From Phorcus lineatus (taxonomy: Eukaryota; Mollusca; Gastropoda; Trochida; Trochidae): 64,000 bases of DNA. The stretch spans positions 24,033,997 through 24,097,996 of the forward strand of contig OV121082.1 of the NCBI GenBank assembly GCA_921293015.1, given 5' to 3'. Positions 43,201-51,420 of the stretch are shown here, piece by piece. Under the pieces are notes generated by a model that was not told the origin of the DNA, did not search any database, and saw nothing but the letters and a program-made list of their open reading frames with translations. The position numbers were made by a program, and so were the translations under genes. Every line of letters starts with the position of its first letter. The stretch's first letter is position 1.

Positions 43201-43773
43201 CCAGGTAGAGTGCCTCATCAGTTCTCTCGTCCTGGATGTGGAGGTGGTTCTTCAGCCACATCACCACGTCATAACCTGCAACATGGATGATTTCAGATTT
43301 CTATTTGTAACTATTCTGTTAGGACATATCAGACCATATATTGTGACACCTCCCTCAAAAATGTTTGAAATTAATTTCATATGATGACGTGGCAACGCAA
43401 AGCAATACCTGTGAATATAATATTTTGGCCACAATCCCGGTATACCTCTCAAATGATGTAACAATTAATTTTATGTAATGATGGCAGAGCTAAGCAGTAC
43501 CTGATTACAGCATCTGGGACATGATCCTCCTGTACACCTTAACATAATGGTACAATGAATTTTATTGTTAGGAATGCAAAGCTAAGCAGTTTCTGTTAAA
43601 ATAAATTTTAGGAAATAATCCCAATATACTCCTAAACATAATGTGACAATGAATTTAATTGTGATGATGGCACTACCTGTGAAGACAGAGGGTATGGTGG
43701 AGAGGAATGTCTTCTGACACTTGACGGGGACGCCATGTTGTGGATCCTGCATCTTCTGAATCACACTCTCCAT
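16015..43773 (-). CDS. RGS9: R7-family regulator of G-protein signalling (RGS9/RGS11 type), 15 exons
   Basis: Fifteen exons join in phase to 549 residues. DEP domain, about 17-90 ([31 protein letters not shown]). R7 linker, about 91-198 ([21 protein letters not shown]). GGL, about 199-258, closing with LPSNPW, which binds G-beta-5. RGS domain, about 283-404; the two Asn that contact the G-alpha switch regions are present (N313 in HENIRFW, N352 in INIDGKTM). Tail 405-549: a basic aromatic patch [12 protein letters not shown] (413-424), Ser-rich sequence, and the end [14 protein letters not shown] and the PWE end match RGS9 better than RGS7 as I remember them. R7 proteins act as GTPase activators for G-alpha i/o in neurons and photoreceptors, held at membranes through DEP partners. 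The ATG at 43773 directly follows an acceptor, so coding may start further upstream (see 45457-45513). Confidence 0.97.
16217..18240 (-). other. RGS9: RGS intron 14
   Basis: About 2.0 kb, AT-rich. It holds an old fold-back element at 17115-17590 and nothing coding that I can support. Confidence 0.7.
17115..17590. mobile_element. Old inverted-repeat (MITE-like) element, same family as 36139-36581
   Basis: Left end reads CAGTCTGGTTAAAATAAACC then GTGTTCC and AATAAAAA; the right end has CAATATTTTGAATCATTTTTCC and AACACTC, the inverted counterpart. The inner arm CCTCTGTACAAAG to TGTTCTTAC parallels the copy at 36139. Strongly diverged, non-coding; boundaries are approximate. Confidence 0.65.
18241..18279 (-). 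CDS. RGS9: RGS gene exon 14, 39-base micro-exon
   Basis: Acceptor tatttgtttcag and donor gtatgt flank 12 codons plus split codons ([12 protein letters not shown]). Both boundaries fit the phases of exons 13 and 15. Its length is a multiple of three, so it could be skipped without changing frame; the junction codon would then be AGG (Arg). Confidence 0.82.
18465..18735. repeat. Interspersed repeat related to 22136-22745
   Basis: Shares with the larger copy, in order: AATCCACATCAGCTAAAGAGT, CTGTACAC, TTTAGCTTTCAAGGCA, TTTGCTCCTGA, and then GAGTCAATGGTTCT, GAGAAGAA and GTGAAAAGTTTA. It lies across intron 13. Confidence 0.8.
18957..19121 (-). CDS. RGS9: RGS gene exon 13 (C-terminal tail)
   Basis: Acceptor tttgcgtacag; completes Lys415, then [17 protein letters not shown] and a Ser-rich stretch to KAVIM plus two bases. 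Donor gtaggt. The preceding lysines and this exon form a basic, aromatic patch that could touch membrane (inference). Confidence 0.9.
20252..20320. repeat. 35-bp direct duplication
   Basis: CTAGCTTCAAGGCATTAGCA followed by CACACCAATA occurs twice in direct succession with almost no differences, so the duplication is recent. Confidence 0.9.
21018..21075. repeat. SINE-like fragment (GTGAGTGAGT type)
   Basis: GAGTGAGTGAGTTACTGTTT, then TACAACGCTAAGGCAATATT and TCAGCCAT. This resembles the head of a very common gastropod repeat (gtgagtgag-ttttacgccgc, from memory). Confidence 0.55.
22136..22745. repeat. Interspersed element of four to five degenerate ~130-bp internal units
   Basis: Each unit carries the same series: a GGTCAC or GGATCAC box, CTAATCTATAAAT, a GAGTCTGTACACAA or related box, TTTCAGCTTTCTAGGC, GTTCTGGAGAAGAA, and GGTCCCTGTGGCCCTTA. 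The pattern resembles a repeat I remember from bivalves and gastropods. A shorter copy is at 18465. Confidence 0.8.
23159..23287 (-). CDS. RGS9: RGS gene exon 12 (end of RGS domain)
   Basis: Acceptor gtctactgcag; completes Arg372, then [19 protein letters not shown] and the [12 protein letters not shown] block. Donor gtgagt. Confidence 0.97.
24093..24188 (-). CDS. RGS9: RGS gene exon 11 (RGS domain)
   Basis: Acceptor gtttctttcag; completes Asp340, then [18 protein letters not shown] to DKPD plus two bases. INIDGKTM is the RGS9-type G-alpha contact loop. Donor gtaaat. Confidence 0.97.
24934..24974 (-). repeat. RGS9: Partial duplicate of exon 10 end and its donor site
   Basis: On the minus strand GGTCAAT-CCATC, then an A-rich gap and ATATGAGTGAGT match the last ~35 bases of exon 10 plus its donor at 25073-25116. 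It sits about 100 bases downstream of the true donor. Confidence 0.7.
25082..25285 (-). CDS. RGS9: RGS gene exon 10 (RGS domain, first half)
   Basis: Acceptor tctcaattcag; completes Asn272, then [12 protein letters not shown] to INRIY plus two bases. It carries [12 protein letters not shown] and [17 protein letters not shown] content and codon use rise sharply here. Donor gtgagt; a partial copy of the exon end and donor lies at 24934-24974. Confidence 0.98.
25435..26100. repeat. 68-bp minisatellite, about ten copies
   Basis: TTCATTGACCAATAG recurs with spacings of 65-69 bases from 25441 to 26048, followed each time by AGAGATCAGAGAGGATAACT and GGTGTAGC. The copies fall into two variants (AGCTAAAGAGATC and AGATAGAGTTC). 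It ends about 155 bases before the exon 10 acceptor. Confidence 0.97.
26590..27545. repeat. Degenerate ~95-bp tandem array
   Basis: Boxes of the form GAGATTAACCC(C/T)T recur near 26596, 26697, 26786, 26884, 26972, 27044, 27141 and 27247, each followed by TTCAT-ATTTGGCCAAAG, CAACTCAAGGTATGCATGTC and a short variable part. Ancient minisatellite. Confidence 0.85.
28420..28585 (+). repeat. Dispersed repeat, copy 2 of 3
   Basis: CAAAATTATGTTTGACTAAT, TTATTGTCACTGTACAAAA, AGCTTTAAAATG and TGATCAAATGACACCATTGA match the copy at 34308 in order. Confidence 0.75.
31265..31650 (+). mobile_element. SINE-like retroelement with TTATTATTAT tail
   Basis: A GC-richer island in AT-rich intron DNA. The 3' end reads GCGCTTAGAGCATATCCCTC, then GATTAGCGCAATATAAATAT and a TTATTATTAT tail, a 3' end shared by several molluscan SINE families (from memory). 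A 79-codon frame inside it is chance. Confidence 0.65.
34026..34516. mobile_element. MITE-like element with AGCCACTCCGTGA termini (dispersed repeat copy 3)
   Basis: GAGCCACTCCGTGA at the left and TCACGGAGTGGCTC at the right form a terminal inverted repeat about 490 bases apart. The right half (34308 onward) is the dispersed repeat also seen at 240 and 28420. Non-coding; too short to be autonomous. Confidence 0.7.
35430..35545. mobile_element. SINE-like fragment, same family as 38945-39215
   Basis: CAGTTCTCTACTGCAGACAA and AGTTGCCTAGC-GTTTACAGG match the 3' part of the 38945 copy (CAGTTCTCTACTGTAGACAA, AGTTGCGGAGCCCCTGGCGG). It is followed by GTGAGTGAGTG. Confidence 0.65.
36139..36581. mobile_element. 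Fold-back MITE with 8-9 bp target-site duplication
   Basis: Left CAGTCCGATTAAAATTGACC, GTGTTCCGAGGAATAAAAGT and TAGCGGGGTTCGA mirror the right end, which on the other strand reads CAGTCTGATATACTGTGTTCC, AAGGAATAAAAG and AGCGGGATTCGAA. The arms continue inward (CCTCTCGACAAAGGTCCGAA against its inverted partner CCTCTCCACAACGGTCTGAA). ACATCACT stands on both sides (36131-36138 and 36583-36590). It has no coding capacity; an 8-bp duplication would suit a hAT-type source. Confidence 0.88.
36697..36810 (-). CDS. RGS9: RGS gene exon 9 (GGL end)
   Basis: Acceptor ctgatttcag; completes Ser234, then [14 protein letters not shown] to FWEHCDN plus two bases. [10 protein letters not shown]-x-x-FW is the signature that closes the GGL domain. 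Donor gtatgt. Confidence 0.97.
36811..37902 (-). other. RGS9: RGS intron 8
   Basis: 1.1 kb; contains a 15-bp minisatellite next to its 5' end. A 75-codon minus-strand frame at 36982-37209 has no recognisable match and is not counted. Confidence 0.7.
37676..37870. repeat. 15-bp minisatellite beside the exon 8 donor
   Basis: About thirteen imperfect units of AAGG(C/T)GGCAAT(A/G)TTC. Because 15 is divisible by three, both strands stay open and give false five-residue repeats. The array begins about 33 bases downstream of the exon 8 donor. Confidence 0.95.
37903..37964 (-). CDS. RGS9: RGS gene exon 8 (GGL helix), 62 bases
   Basis: Too short to stand out by itself, but acceptor ttcattgccag and donor gtgaga flank [20 protein letters not shown] plus two bases, which fits the phase of both neighbours and aligns with the R-x-x-VK-(S/T)S segment of the RGS11 and RGS9 GGL domain. 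Confidence 0.93.
38666..38764 (-). CDS. RGS9: RGS gene exon 7
   Basis: Acceptor aaattccag; 33 codons from PGQMRTLED to KDFLHRQ, ending phase 0 at donor gtgagt. It codes the variable linker and the start of the GGL helix. Confidence 0.92.
38945..39215 (+). mobile_element. SINE-like element (GGTTTAACGCCGC family)
   Basis: GTGAGGTGATATGGGGTTTA followed by ACGCCGCTTTC, AGTATTTCA and TATTACGGC is the head of a repeat I associate with molluscs; the tail has CAGTTCTCTACTGTAGACAA and CCCCTGGCGGGACTTGTTA. It lies in intron 6. Confidence 0.7.
39523..39748. mobile_element. Short inverted-repeat element (MITE-like)
   Basis: TCATCCTGTCTCA at 39523-39535 is perfectly inverted at 39736-39748. The body has no frame. 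It contains TATAAATA, and AATAAAG follows just outside, which could mimic transcription signals. It lies 44 bases downstream of the exon 6 donor. Confidence 0.65.
39793..39874 (-). CDS. RGS9: RGS gene exon 6
   Basis: Acceptor cttgtttgcag; completes Arg153, then [10 protein letters not shown] to [15 protein letters not shown]-x-xHRP is strongly conserved in the R7 family. Donor gtaaac, phase 0. Confidence 0.95.
40130..40206 (-). CDS. RGS9: RGS gene exon 5
   Basis: Acceptor ctgttgacag; [15 protein letters not shown] to QAQEQV plus two bases. The helix with DKWD-x-ILAQAQEQ matches the linker helices of R7 proteins. Donor gtgtgt is weak. Confidence 0.92.
40791..40855 (-). CDS. RGS9: RGS gene exon 4
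   Basis: Acceptor ttgatttccag; completes Ala106, then [11 protein letters not shown] to LEDYEQ. The AIYLAKR block is characteristic of RGS9 and RGS11. Donor gtacat, phase 0. Confidence 0.94.
40856..43108 (-). other. RGS9: RGS introns 3 and 2
   Basis: Two AT-rich introns around exon 3. Around 41700-42010 the base composition is more balanced and a perfect TGACGTCA occurs near 41951. No exon seen. Confidence 0.5.
42293..42344 (-). CDS. RGS9: RGS gene exon 3
   Basis: Acceptor tttcag; 17 codons [17 protein letters not shown] plus one base. It matches the TPYFWPS segment after the DEP domain in all R7 proteins. Donor gtaaga. Confidence 0.94.
43109..43275 (-). CDS. RGS9: RGS gene exon 2 (rest of DEP)
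   Basis: Acceptor catgttgcag; two bases complete Gly33, then 55 codons, [11 protein letters not shown] to SLYRFQ. Donor gtagga, phase 0. Clear DEP core with QYGYFFPI. Confidence 0.97.
43381..43690. repeat. RGS9: Four ~93-bp tandem units overlapping the exon 1 donor
   Basis: Unit starts near 43381, 43478, 43571 and 43664, each beginning ATGATG-like and carrying GC-AAGC-(A/G)TACCTG. The last unit runs into exon 1 and contains its true 5' splice site; the first two keep a donor-like copy (sense strand TTCACAG|gtattg at 43409, AATCAG|gtactg at 43501), the third has lost the GT. Confidence 0.75.
43677..43773 (-). CDS. RGS9: RGS gene exon 1 (DEP, N-terminal part)
   Basis: Acceptor ttgtattgcag then ATGGAG; codes [11 protein letters not shown] to SVFT and one base of Gly33. 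Donor gtagtg at 43671-43676. The MQDP block and the IPSVFTG turn are hallmarks of the R7 DEP start. The donor lies at the edge of a ~93-bp tandem duplication. Confidence 0.95.
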
Positions 43774-45456
43774 CTGCAATACAAGGACACAGAGTTAGTG
43801 CATCTTTATAGAGAAAATTTATCACAGTCAATATCACAAAATTATTACAGGAACAATTATGTCATATGATTTAGAATTAGAAAAAGGTTTTGCTTTAACC
43901 TAGTGGGAGTGTGGAGTATAAAACATATTTCCAAAGACTTGCATAAGATTATTATTCTCACTCATGATGGGAATAATAACTTCATTGCCCATTTTGTTTC
44001 AGAAATTTGTATGTAAACACATAGACACACTCTTTGCGATAAGTGTTAGAAACAATGGTAGAATCAAAGCAGTGTAAATATTTCCTATACTTAATTATTA
44101 TGTCTGCTCAATCTTAAGGCATGTTGCCGCCACGCCTAATCACTGGCTAACCAGATACCTTTAAGTATGTCCTAATTTTCAAATTTACGCTCTTTAGGCT
44201 ACTGCAGCTGAACTTGATAATCAAATGAGAAAATTTATGAAGATTGAAACCTACACAAAATATATGTCACTATGTCTTCTTTTTAAGCTTCAAACGTTAA
44301 CAGAATAAATGTACAGAACAGTACTTTTTCGCATTTTCAAAAGAATATCATTCTTAAACAATTTTTATGAAACACTAACTTCATCTTTTTTACAATCACG
44401 AAACTCTGAAGCAGAAAAAGGTTTCAAATCTTTGAAGATAACCTTTATCTATCCAGCACAGACAGGAGTATTCCAAATACAACCATATCAGTTGCAATTA
44501 AAATGTCTCTACCATTGAAAATTTTCTTGGAAATAAATTTCATAACTTCAAAGGTCTCGATTGAAATAGCTCAAAAAGAATTTTGATCCAAACTTTCACA
44601 GGCATCCACAGGTATCCAAAATTTAACCATATCTATTTGCAGTCATCCATATAAAGAAATTTCTTGGACATAATGGTAAACTAGCTGAACTTTACAAAGA
44701 AACAGGTCAAAGTTGAAATCCACCAAGAGAACAACCATCTCCTTGCTGATATGCAGGGTTTACCGAATGTAAATGTATCCATTGGCCATTCCATGTCATT
44801 AACATTATAAATTCAATTTCAGACGAAAATTATCTTTTTAACCGAGCAAACCCAATAACATTCTTGAACATAAGGGTCAGAAGGTTGAAAACCAAAGGAG
44901 AACGTATCCATTTGTTCCCATGCTTGGTTTCCAAATTTAACTGTATCCATTCCCTATCAAAATGTCATGCACATTAAAAAAGATTTCAGTTGAAAATTAT
45001 CGTCATCATTTCGACCAAGTGAACTCTGGGCAAGACGCAGGTGGCGCTTGAAAGTAAAAATATACTTCAAGAAACTTTAAAGCTAGTACTAATTACACAT
45101 CAAAAAGCCTTGGCCATTGAACAAATAATTTACGAGAGACGTGTCAGCTGCCGGTGACAACAACCCGAGATTGCACAACATCAGAAAATGCAAAATCAAT
45201 GTGACTAGCTTTACCCAGGAGAAGCAGAGAAATGGGTAAAATCTTATTCCAATGGGCAGAGGATTTGGTTCATGTTCAACGAACACTTGTGTTCATGTAC
45301 ACTGAAATTGTTTTGTTCATGTTCACTGAACTGTTTTCTTCATGTTCAACAAACATTTTTGTTCATGTTCACTTAACTGTTTAACTTTAGAATCCCTCAC
45401 CAAATTTACCTCTCGTGAAAAGAATGTTTTATTTTATTCAAGAACACTTTTCTTAC
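43774..45456 (-). other. Sequence upstream of RGS exon 1
   Basis: AT-rich, 1.7 kb, the intron if the 45457-45513 exon is real. It holds an imperfect ~40-bp GTTCATGTTCA-(A/C)-AAC repeat near its upstream end (listed separately). Confidence 0.5.
45268..45385. repeat. Imperfect ~40-bp GTTCATGTTCA repeat, three to four units
   Basis: GTTCATGTTCAACGAACA, GTTCATGTTCACTGAACTG, TTCATGTTCAACAAACA and GTTCATGTTCACTTAACTG follow one another. It lies about 70 bases downstream of the proposed 5' exon donor. Confidence 0.8.
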
Positions 45457-45513
45457 CGGACATGCGCAGACGGTATTTGTCATTGAAGCGAAAGGTGTTA
45501 GACTTGACGCCAT
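45457..45513 (-). CDS. RGS9: Candidate 5' coding exon of the RGS gene
   Basis: On the minus strand an ATG in good context (A at -3, G at +4) opens 19 codons ending exactly at a strong donor (gtaagaaaa) in phase 0, the phase needed to join the exon at 43773. The stretch has more balanced base composition than its flanks. Vertebrate R7 proteins also carry a short, poorly conserved N-terminal extension before the Met-Glu-x-Val-Ile block. The peptide (Ser, Thr, Cys-rich) has no recognisable motif. Another frame of the same block is also open, so this remains a proposal. Confidence 0.4.
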
Positions 45514-46534
45514 ATTTACGTTTACCTTGAAGAAGATCAGATTTCAAAACTTATAAACTAGGCTTAAGTTATCGTTGATATATATATATCAGCTCTATGT
45601 ATGCTTGGAAAATCTAGGCCAAATATTGATAACAGTGGACCAACACATTATGTTTAACAGAACATTCAGTAAAACATTATCTTGTTTAAATGAACATCAT
45701 AAAAACATTGGCACCATGTGTTCAAGTGAAGAGATCATTCCATTAAAAGCATAATTTGATGGTCCTCTTAATGGACATGTCATAAGCATTTGAATTGGCA
45801 ATTTGGACTTTTGGAGAGATGTATGATGTAAACGGCAGAATGGCAAACAGTGATTTTTATGAAAATTTTGCCGAGTTTGAAACATCATTGAATAAAGTGA
45901 GCAACCATAATGGGTTTCAAATGGCTATTATGCACATTAAATATTTGCTAGAATAAATTGCATACAAATTTGTTGTTATCATGGGATCCTATAACCATCT
46001 GCTGACTGATATACATGTATACAATTTCTGAGAGGCTTTATTTCACTTGTGGTCATAGTTTACATTTCATACATATCTCTAACCAAACTCAAGACCAAAG
46101 GAAAGCCAGATAGACAGTTCCCTTCTCCCTTAGAGTCAAACACTGCATGAATTTCCAATTTTCTCACTTTCTATGTTCAGACAGTTATGAATATTCTGTT
46201 AAAAAAATCTAATGCATATGATTTCAGACTTCCCATTAATATTGACAACGGAACCGATGAAATAATCAACATATTCATCATGTTGATATACACGCCATTC
46301 AAATGTGACTAATATCAATAAAAAAAAACATTAATAACATTTATGCAATGTCAGCTTTGCAAAATGTATCTAGTGCAAACATTTTCAGACATTTCAGTTA
46401 ATATCAGTATTCATTTTTCCAACAAAGAAAGAATACATATTTAACTATTACTGGAAAATACAAGTCAAAATTTTGATCTCTAGATTCAACTGATGCAAAC
46501 AAGACCCAATTAAGACCAATTGGGGAAAAAATAT

Positions 46535-46665
46535 TCGTGGATGTACAATATAATCAAAGGCAAGGCCCTTAAAACAGAGCTTTCCAGATTTTGTAAGAAC
46601 AATATTCATGGATCTACAACTTTATTTTCATAGAAGTTGTACATCCATAAAATATCCTTGTCTTC
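46535..46665. repeat. Imperfect inverted repeat
   Basis: AATATTCGTGGATGTACAAT on the left and TTGTACATCCATAAAATATC on the right are inverted partners; a middle copy AATATTCATGGATCTACAAC adds a direct repeat. Possibly a small fold-back element. Confidence 0.55.
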
Positions 46666-49600
46666 CTTATACTAGCAACTACTAGAATGCCACTTCAAAA
46701 TTCTTTCCAGATATAAAACAAACAAAAAACCAACTGATTTTTTTCCAATTAATACAGGCAAGGTAATAAACAAGCATCAAGTGATTGAATATTCAACAAT
46801 ACCAAACATGACATTAAAATGTAACCCAAGTGTATGCTAGCGGAAGACATTTTTAAAAATATTTTCTCTGAAGTCATTAGTTACGACAATACACATAAAT
46901 AGGCAATTTGAAGAAACATTTTCATGGACATTGTTGTTGTCATGATTGAAAACTGTTATGATTAATTATCATTTAAATGAGCATTTAAAGTATAAATGGA
47001 CAAATTGGAATAACCCTACAAACTTGTATTGAAAAAGATGCTAAGATTATTCAACTAACCTCTTAACAAATGATTGTCAAACCATTCTTGTTGGTTCATT
47101 AACAGTAATCATAGCCTGTTTTATCTTACTCATAAATGATTTAGGAACGGCTTGAGCTTATAATAAGCTCTACATTAACATTTTGTATCTGAGTATTTAT
47201 ACTTCAAGAAGAGGATTAATATCAAGAAATATTTTAGGCTTATCAGGAATATTTCTAAACTAAAATATATGAGAAAGATTTAAATATCTTGATGCAAAAA
47301 AGTAATGTCAAAAAAATTTTGTCTGTAATTTTGTTAACACGCCCTCTTCCCTGGATAAAACTCAAATTTAACAGCATTACAATTTATTCAAAGAGGAGTT
47401 ATTACTTGTCACTTTTCTCCCAGATCTGCCCTCTTAGCGACCAATCTCAAATTGAGGCTCAGTAGGATATGAATCTTAAACAGTGCTGAATTGGATTCTT
47501 GCCATTCCATGGTAAACCTAGAGGCTTATCTGAAGTTGAAGATGATATCAAGCTTGAGAAATAGACAAACTTAACCCTCCACTGCTCAAGAAGTTTCATG
47601 TTATTTCTGTATTTTACAATGAGACAGGTTTGGCATCTTCCTTCGTCTGTTTCCTTTATCTCAAATTCAAATCAAATAATAACAAATCTAAATGGCCTGT
47701 ATCGTTTTAGTTCATATTTCAAAATTTGACATACAACTTGAAATTTTTGAAAATAAAACTTTCACCTGACCTCCCTATTTTCTTTAAAATAACTGAATCA
47801 TTTAAGGATTATTCAATATAGTTAAAACTAGATGTAATGATCCATCAATACAGCTAGAGAATTATTGATTGAAGTCATGTTCAGCTGACCTTTGACAAAT
47901 TTTGAACTGACCAATAAAATGATGAGAGGAAGTCAGCTTTCACAACCAATCAAATCTTGGTTAATGTCACATGCCATACCCTATGTTTGTCCATATTTAT
48001 CCTTAAAATCTTATTTTGTGATTGTTGACTAAAATTGAAGATTTACATTTGCATATTGCATATTTGTAATAATATTTTTCAACCAAATTCACTGCAGTGC
48101 AGCTGTTACATTCGGATTTTAGTGCTCAAGTACAGCGAAACAATCCCATTGACTCCCGAAGTGCTCGACCAGTTCTTTTTTGGTGGTCTGATGTTTGCAC
48201 CTGCGCAACACGGAGGAGGTGTATAATTCTCACGTAAAGATGGACTTTTGGACGTTTTATATTACAGCTTGTTTTGAGGATTATTTGTCATTTTTAGTGC
48301 TATGAAAACAAAGCATTATTTGATCTTCAATATCAGAGAGTAATTCTGAAATTTTATCAGATAAAATTTTTAATTTGCAAAGGAGATTTATCCATGAAAA
48401 ATATTGAACCACGAAAAAGTACTGGATCAATAGTAATTATTTAAAATCAAAATATGAGGTTAACCTGAAATTAACTAACAATGATCATCAAGCACTGTAT
48501 GTATACAATGTAGAATCAACACATTTTGGTGCAAAGAATTGGTCAAGGTTATAACCTTGGCTCCTGGATATGAAGACTGGTTTATTCCATCTGTCGAAGA
48601 GTAATTCCCCTAGTTAACTGTCGTTTAGCATTACTAACTACAGGTGCCTCAATAATAAACCAATATCAACATACTTAATGGCGCATTAAAACGATGCCAC
48701 CAATGTGCGCTGAAGCAGAACCATCAGAGCAATAGAACATTAGAAAGCACGGGTCACGCAAGTTGTGCATGGCTTGGAATCAATGATCACCAAGTATTTA
48801 TAGATTTCTATGATTTCCTTTGACAGAGAGTTGCGTTGGAATTTTCTGATAAATCAAATACTAACAAGGTTGAACAAGAATTTAAAGTATGGATTGTTTG
48901 TATTGGATTCAAACCTAAACAATAAGGGATTTTTAATAATTTAAAAAAAGCGACAAAATTCAATTTTTTAAGCATCAGTCATGTAGTGAGGATTTAACAA
49001 AATAATTTAGTCAAGCATACAGTTTGAAGCCCATCCTCCGTAATCGAGGGCTAAATGTTCAGATAGTCTTAACAAATCTCCCCCAGAGATTTCATCAGGT
49101 AAAACTTTACCAAACTTATCCACCCATGACTTGAGTTAAGAAATCAATTTGCTTGGTTGACTAGACCTGCAAACTACTTAACTCAAAAGGCATCATAAAA
49201 CACTCTTTCACCTTCACTCAAAATAACACAGAAACTGGCTTTCAATTTTAACTATAGCTTAGCAGGTCTCCTTTTATGTTTCAACCTGAATTTCCTCAAC
49301 ATGGGATGAAGAGGACCATTTTAAAACTCAATGCTACCAAACATTTGTTTTCATCATCTAAAAACAAGCAATTCAATTAGTCTATTGTTTTGGTTTGAAG
49401 GCATATTTCCCAATGAAATTCCCTGGGTATCTGACCATAGTACCTAGGGATGCGATGGCCTAGGACTCTTACAATATAACCACTCATGTTTCCTGTAAAT
49501 TGGTTACTTAGAATGCTTTGTCACAAATCAATTCATCAGTTAGAACAATGATACCAGACTCTTCAGGTACATAAATACCCACAATACCCATGGACTGTGA

Positions 49601-50664
49601 ATGCAGTATTACAGGCTTGCTCATCTAATTAAACCCAAAATATAACTTTGTTGACAAATTAACAAGTTAAAATTATAACGACTTGGCTTCAATTGATTAG
49701 GACAGTAAACATTAATAAAGATGAGATTAATTGATTATTAACTAATTTAACATCTTTAAAAAAATAATTTTTTGACAGGTAGCTTGTTAACAATTGATCT
49801 AAATCTGTCCAAAAGTAATCCAAATTTGTAACAATGGCCACTTCTAAGGGAGACAACTCAAAAGAAAATCCCCACCTGACGACCACAGTTACTCTTTTGT
49901 TAACTGCAATGATAAAGCAGGAATCAATATCATGACATTTTCAGTGTTATTCAAAAGCTATCAATCAATTTGCTGTATGTACCATAAGCCAATATAAACA
50001 ATAACGTCGAAAGTGACTGCCCTTTCTGCATGTAGAGACACGTTATGCTACCGATAAAGATTTTTTTTCAACAAACAACATTATGATCATATGAGGTAAA
50101 AAATATTGAAGTCATGGCAAGTGGACAGCTACATGTTGGAGTCTTAATAGGCTCGAGACCTATTGATTGATTGATGTACTTCGGTACCCTAACACAGGGT
50201 GGTGTAAATACGTAGTTTACGATCGTGATTGGTCTCACTCAGCTGAGTAACTGTGTCCCTACGCCGCCCAAGTCGAAATTCCCTTAAGAAGCTTTCGCTA
50301 ATATTTGTAAGTGCCCAGGAAGAAAAGAAATCATTTTCAATCAGGACTGATATCCACGGAAGTGTGAACCATACAAATATAGCAAAAACAAGGGCATTGG
50401 CAATCAATAGGAACTATATAAAGCTGTCTAGCATAAAAGGGACAGTTTTAGTCATCAATAATTAGACTCTACTGCCCTGAATTAGGTAAATTGGATATTG
50501 CGGCTGAGAGAGTGGGTGAGCCTGGCTGTTCCTACCAAAGCTACTAAGTTGTTAGATTCTCATCTTTTATTTTGTCTGTTTCAATCAAAAAATTTGGTGA
50601 CTATTACTATTACAGTCTGAAATTTAAAATCTTGGCATTATGATAATTTTTTTACGGTGGTGGA

Positions 50665-51420
50665 ATTCTGAACATTGTATGTACAGTGGTATGATAATGT
50701 ATGTACAATATGACATTACATGTACAGTGGTATGATATTGTATGTACACTATGACATTACATGTACAGTGGTATGATAGTGTATGTACACTATGACATTA
50801 CATGTACAGTGGTATGATATTGTATGTACACTATGACATTACATGTAAAGTGGTATGATAGTGTATGTACACTATGACATTACATGTACAGTGGTATGAT
50901 AGTGTATGTAATATGACATTACATGTACAGTGGTATGATATTGTATGTACAATATGACATTACATGTACAGTGGTATGATATTGTATGTACACTATGACA
51001 TTACATGTACAGTGGTATGATATTGTATGTACACTATGACATTATATGTACAGTGGTACGATATTGTATGTACACTATGACATTACATGTACAGTGGTAT
51101 GATATTGTATGTACACTATGACATTACATGTACAGTGGTATGATAGTGTATGTACAATATGACATTACATGTACAGTGGTATGATATTGTATGTACACTA
51201 TGACATTACATGTACAGTGGTATGATATTGTTTGTACACTATGACATTTCATGTACAGTGGTATGATAGTGTATGTACAATATGACATTACATGTACAGT
51301 GGTATGATATTGTTTGTACACTATGACATTTCATGTACAGTGGTATGATAGTGTATGTACAATATGACATTACATGTACAGTGGTATGCCATCACATGCA
51401 CTTTATGACATTACATGTAC
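50665..51420. repeat. 41-bp minisatellite, about eighteen copies
   Basis: CATGTACAGTGGTATGATAT followed by TGTATGTACACTATGACATTA repeats with a 41-base period. Variants differ mainly at GATAT/GATAGT and at CACTATG/CAATATG. Every unit contains TGTAC motifs on both sides of the centre and can fold on itself. Confidence 0.98.

Noticed and set aside
45342-45530. Plus-strand 62-codon frame and an alternative minus-strand frame (KYGVKSNTFRFNDKYRLRM) over the proposed 5' exon
   Set aside because: The alternative minus frame reaches the donor in phase 1 and cannot join exon 1, which needs phase 0; the plus frame has no homology. The alternative keeps the exon call at moderate confidence.
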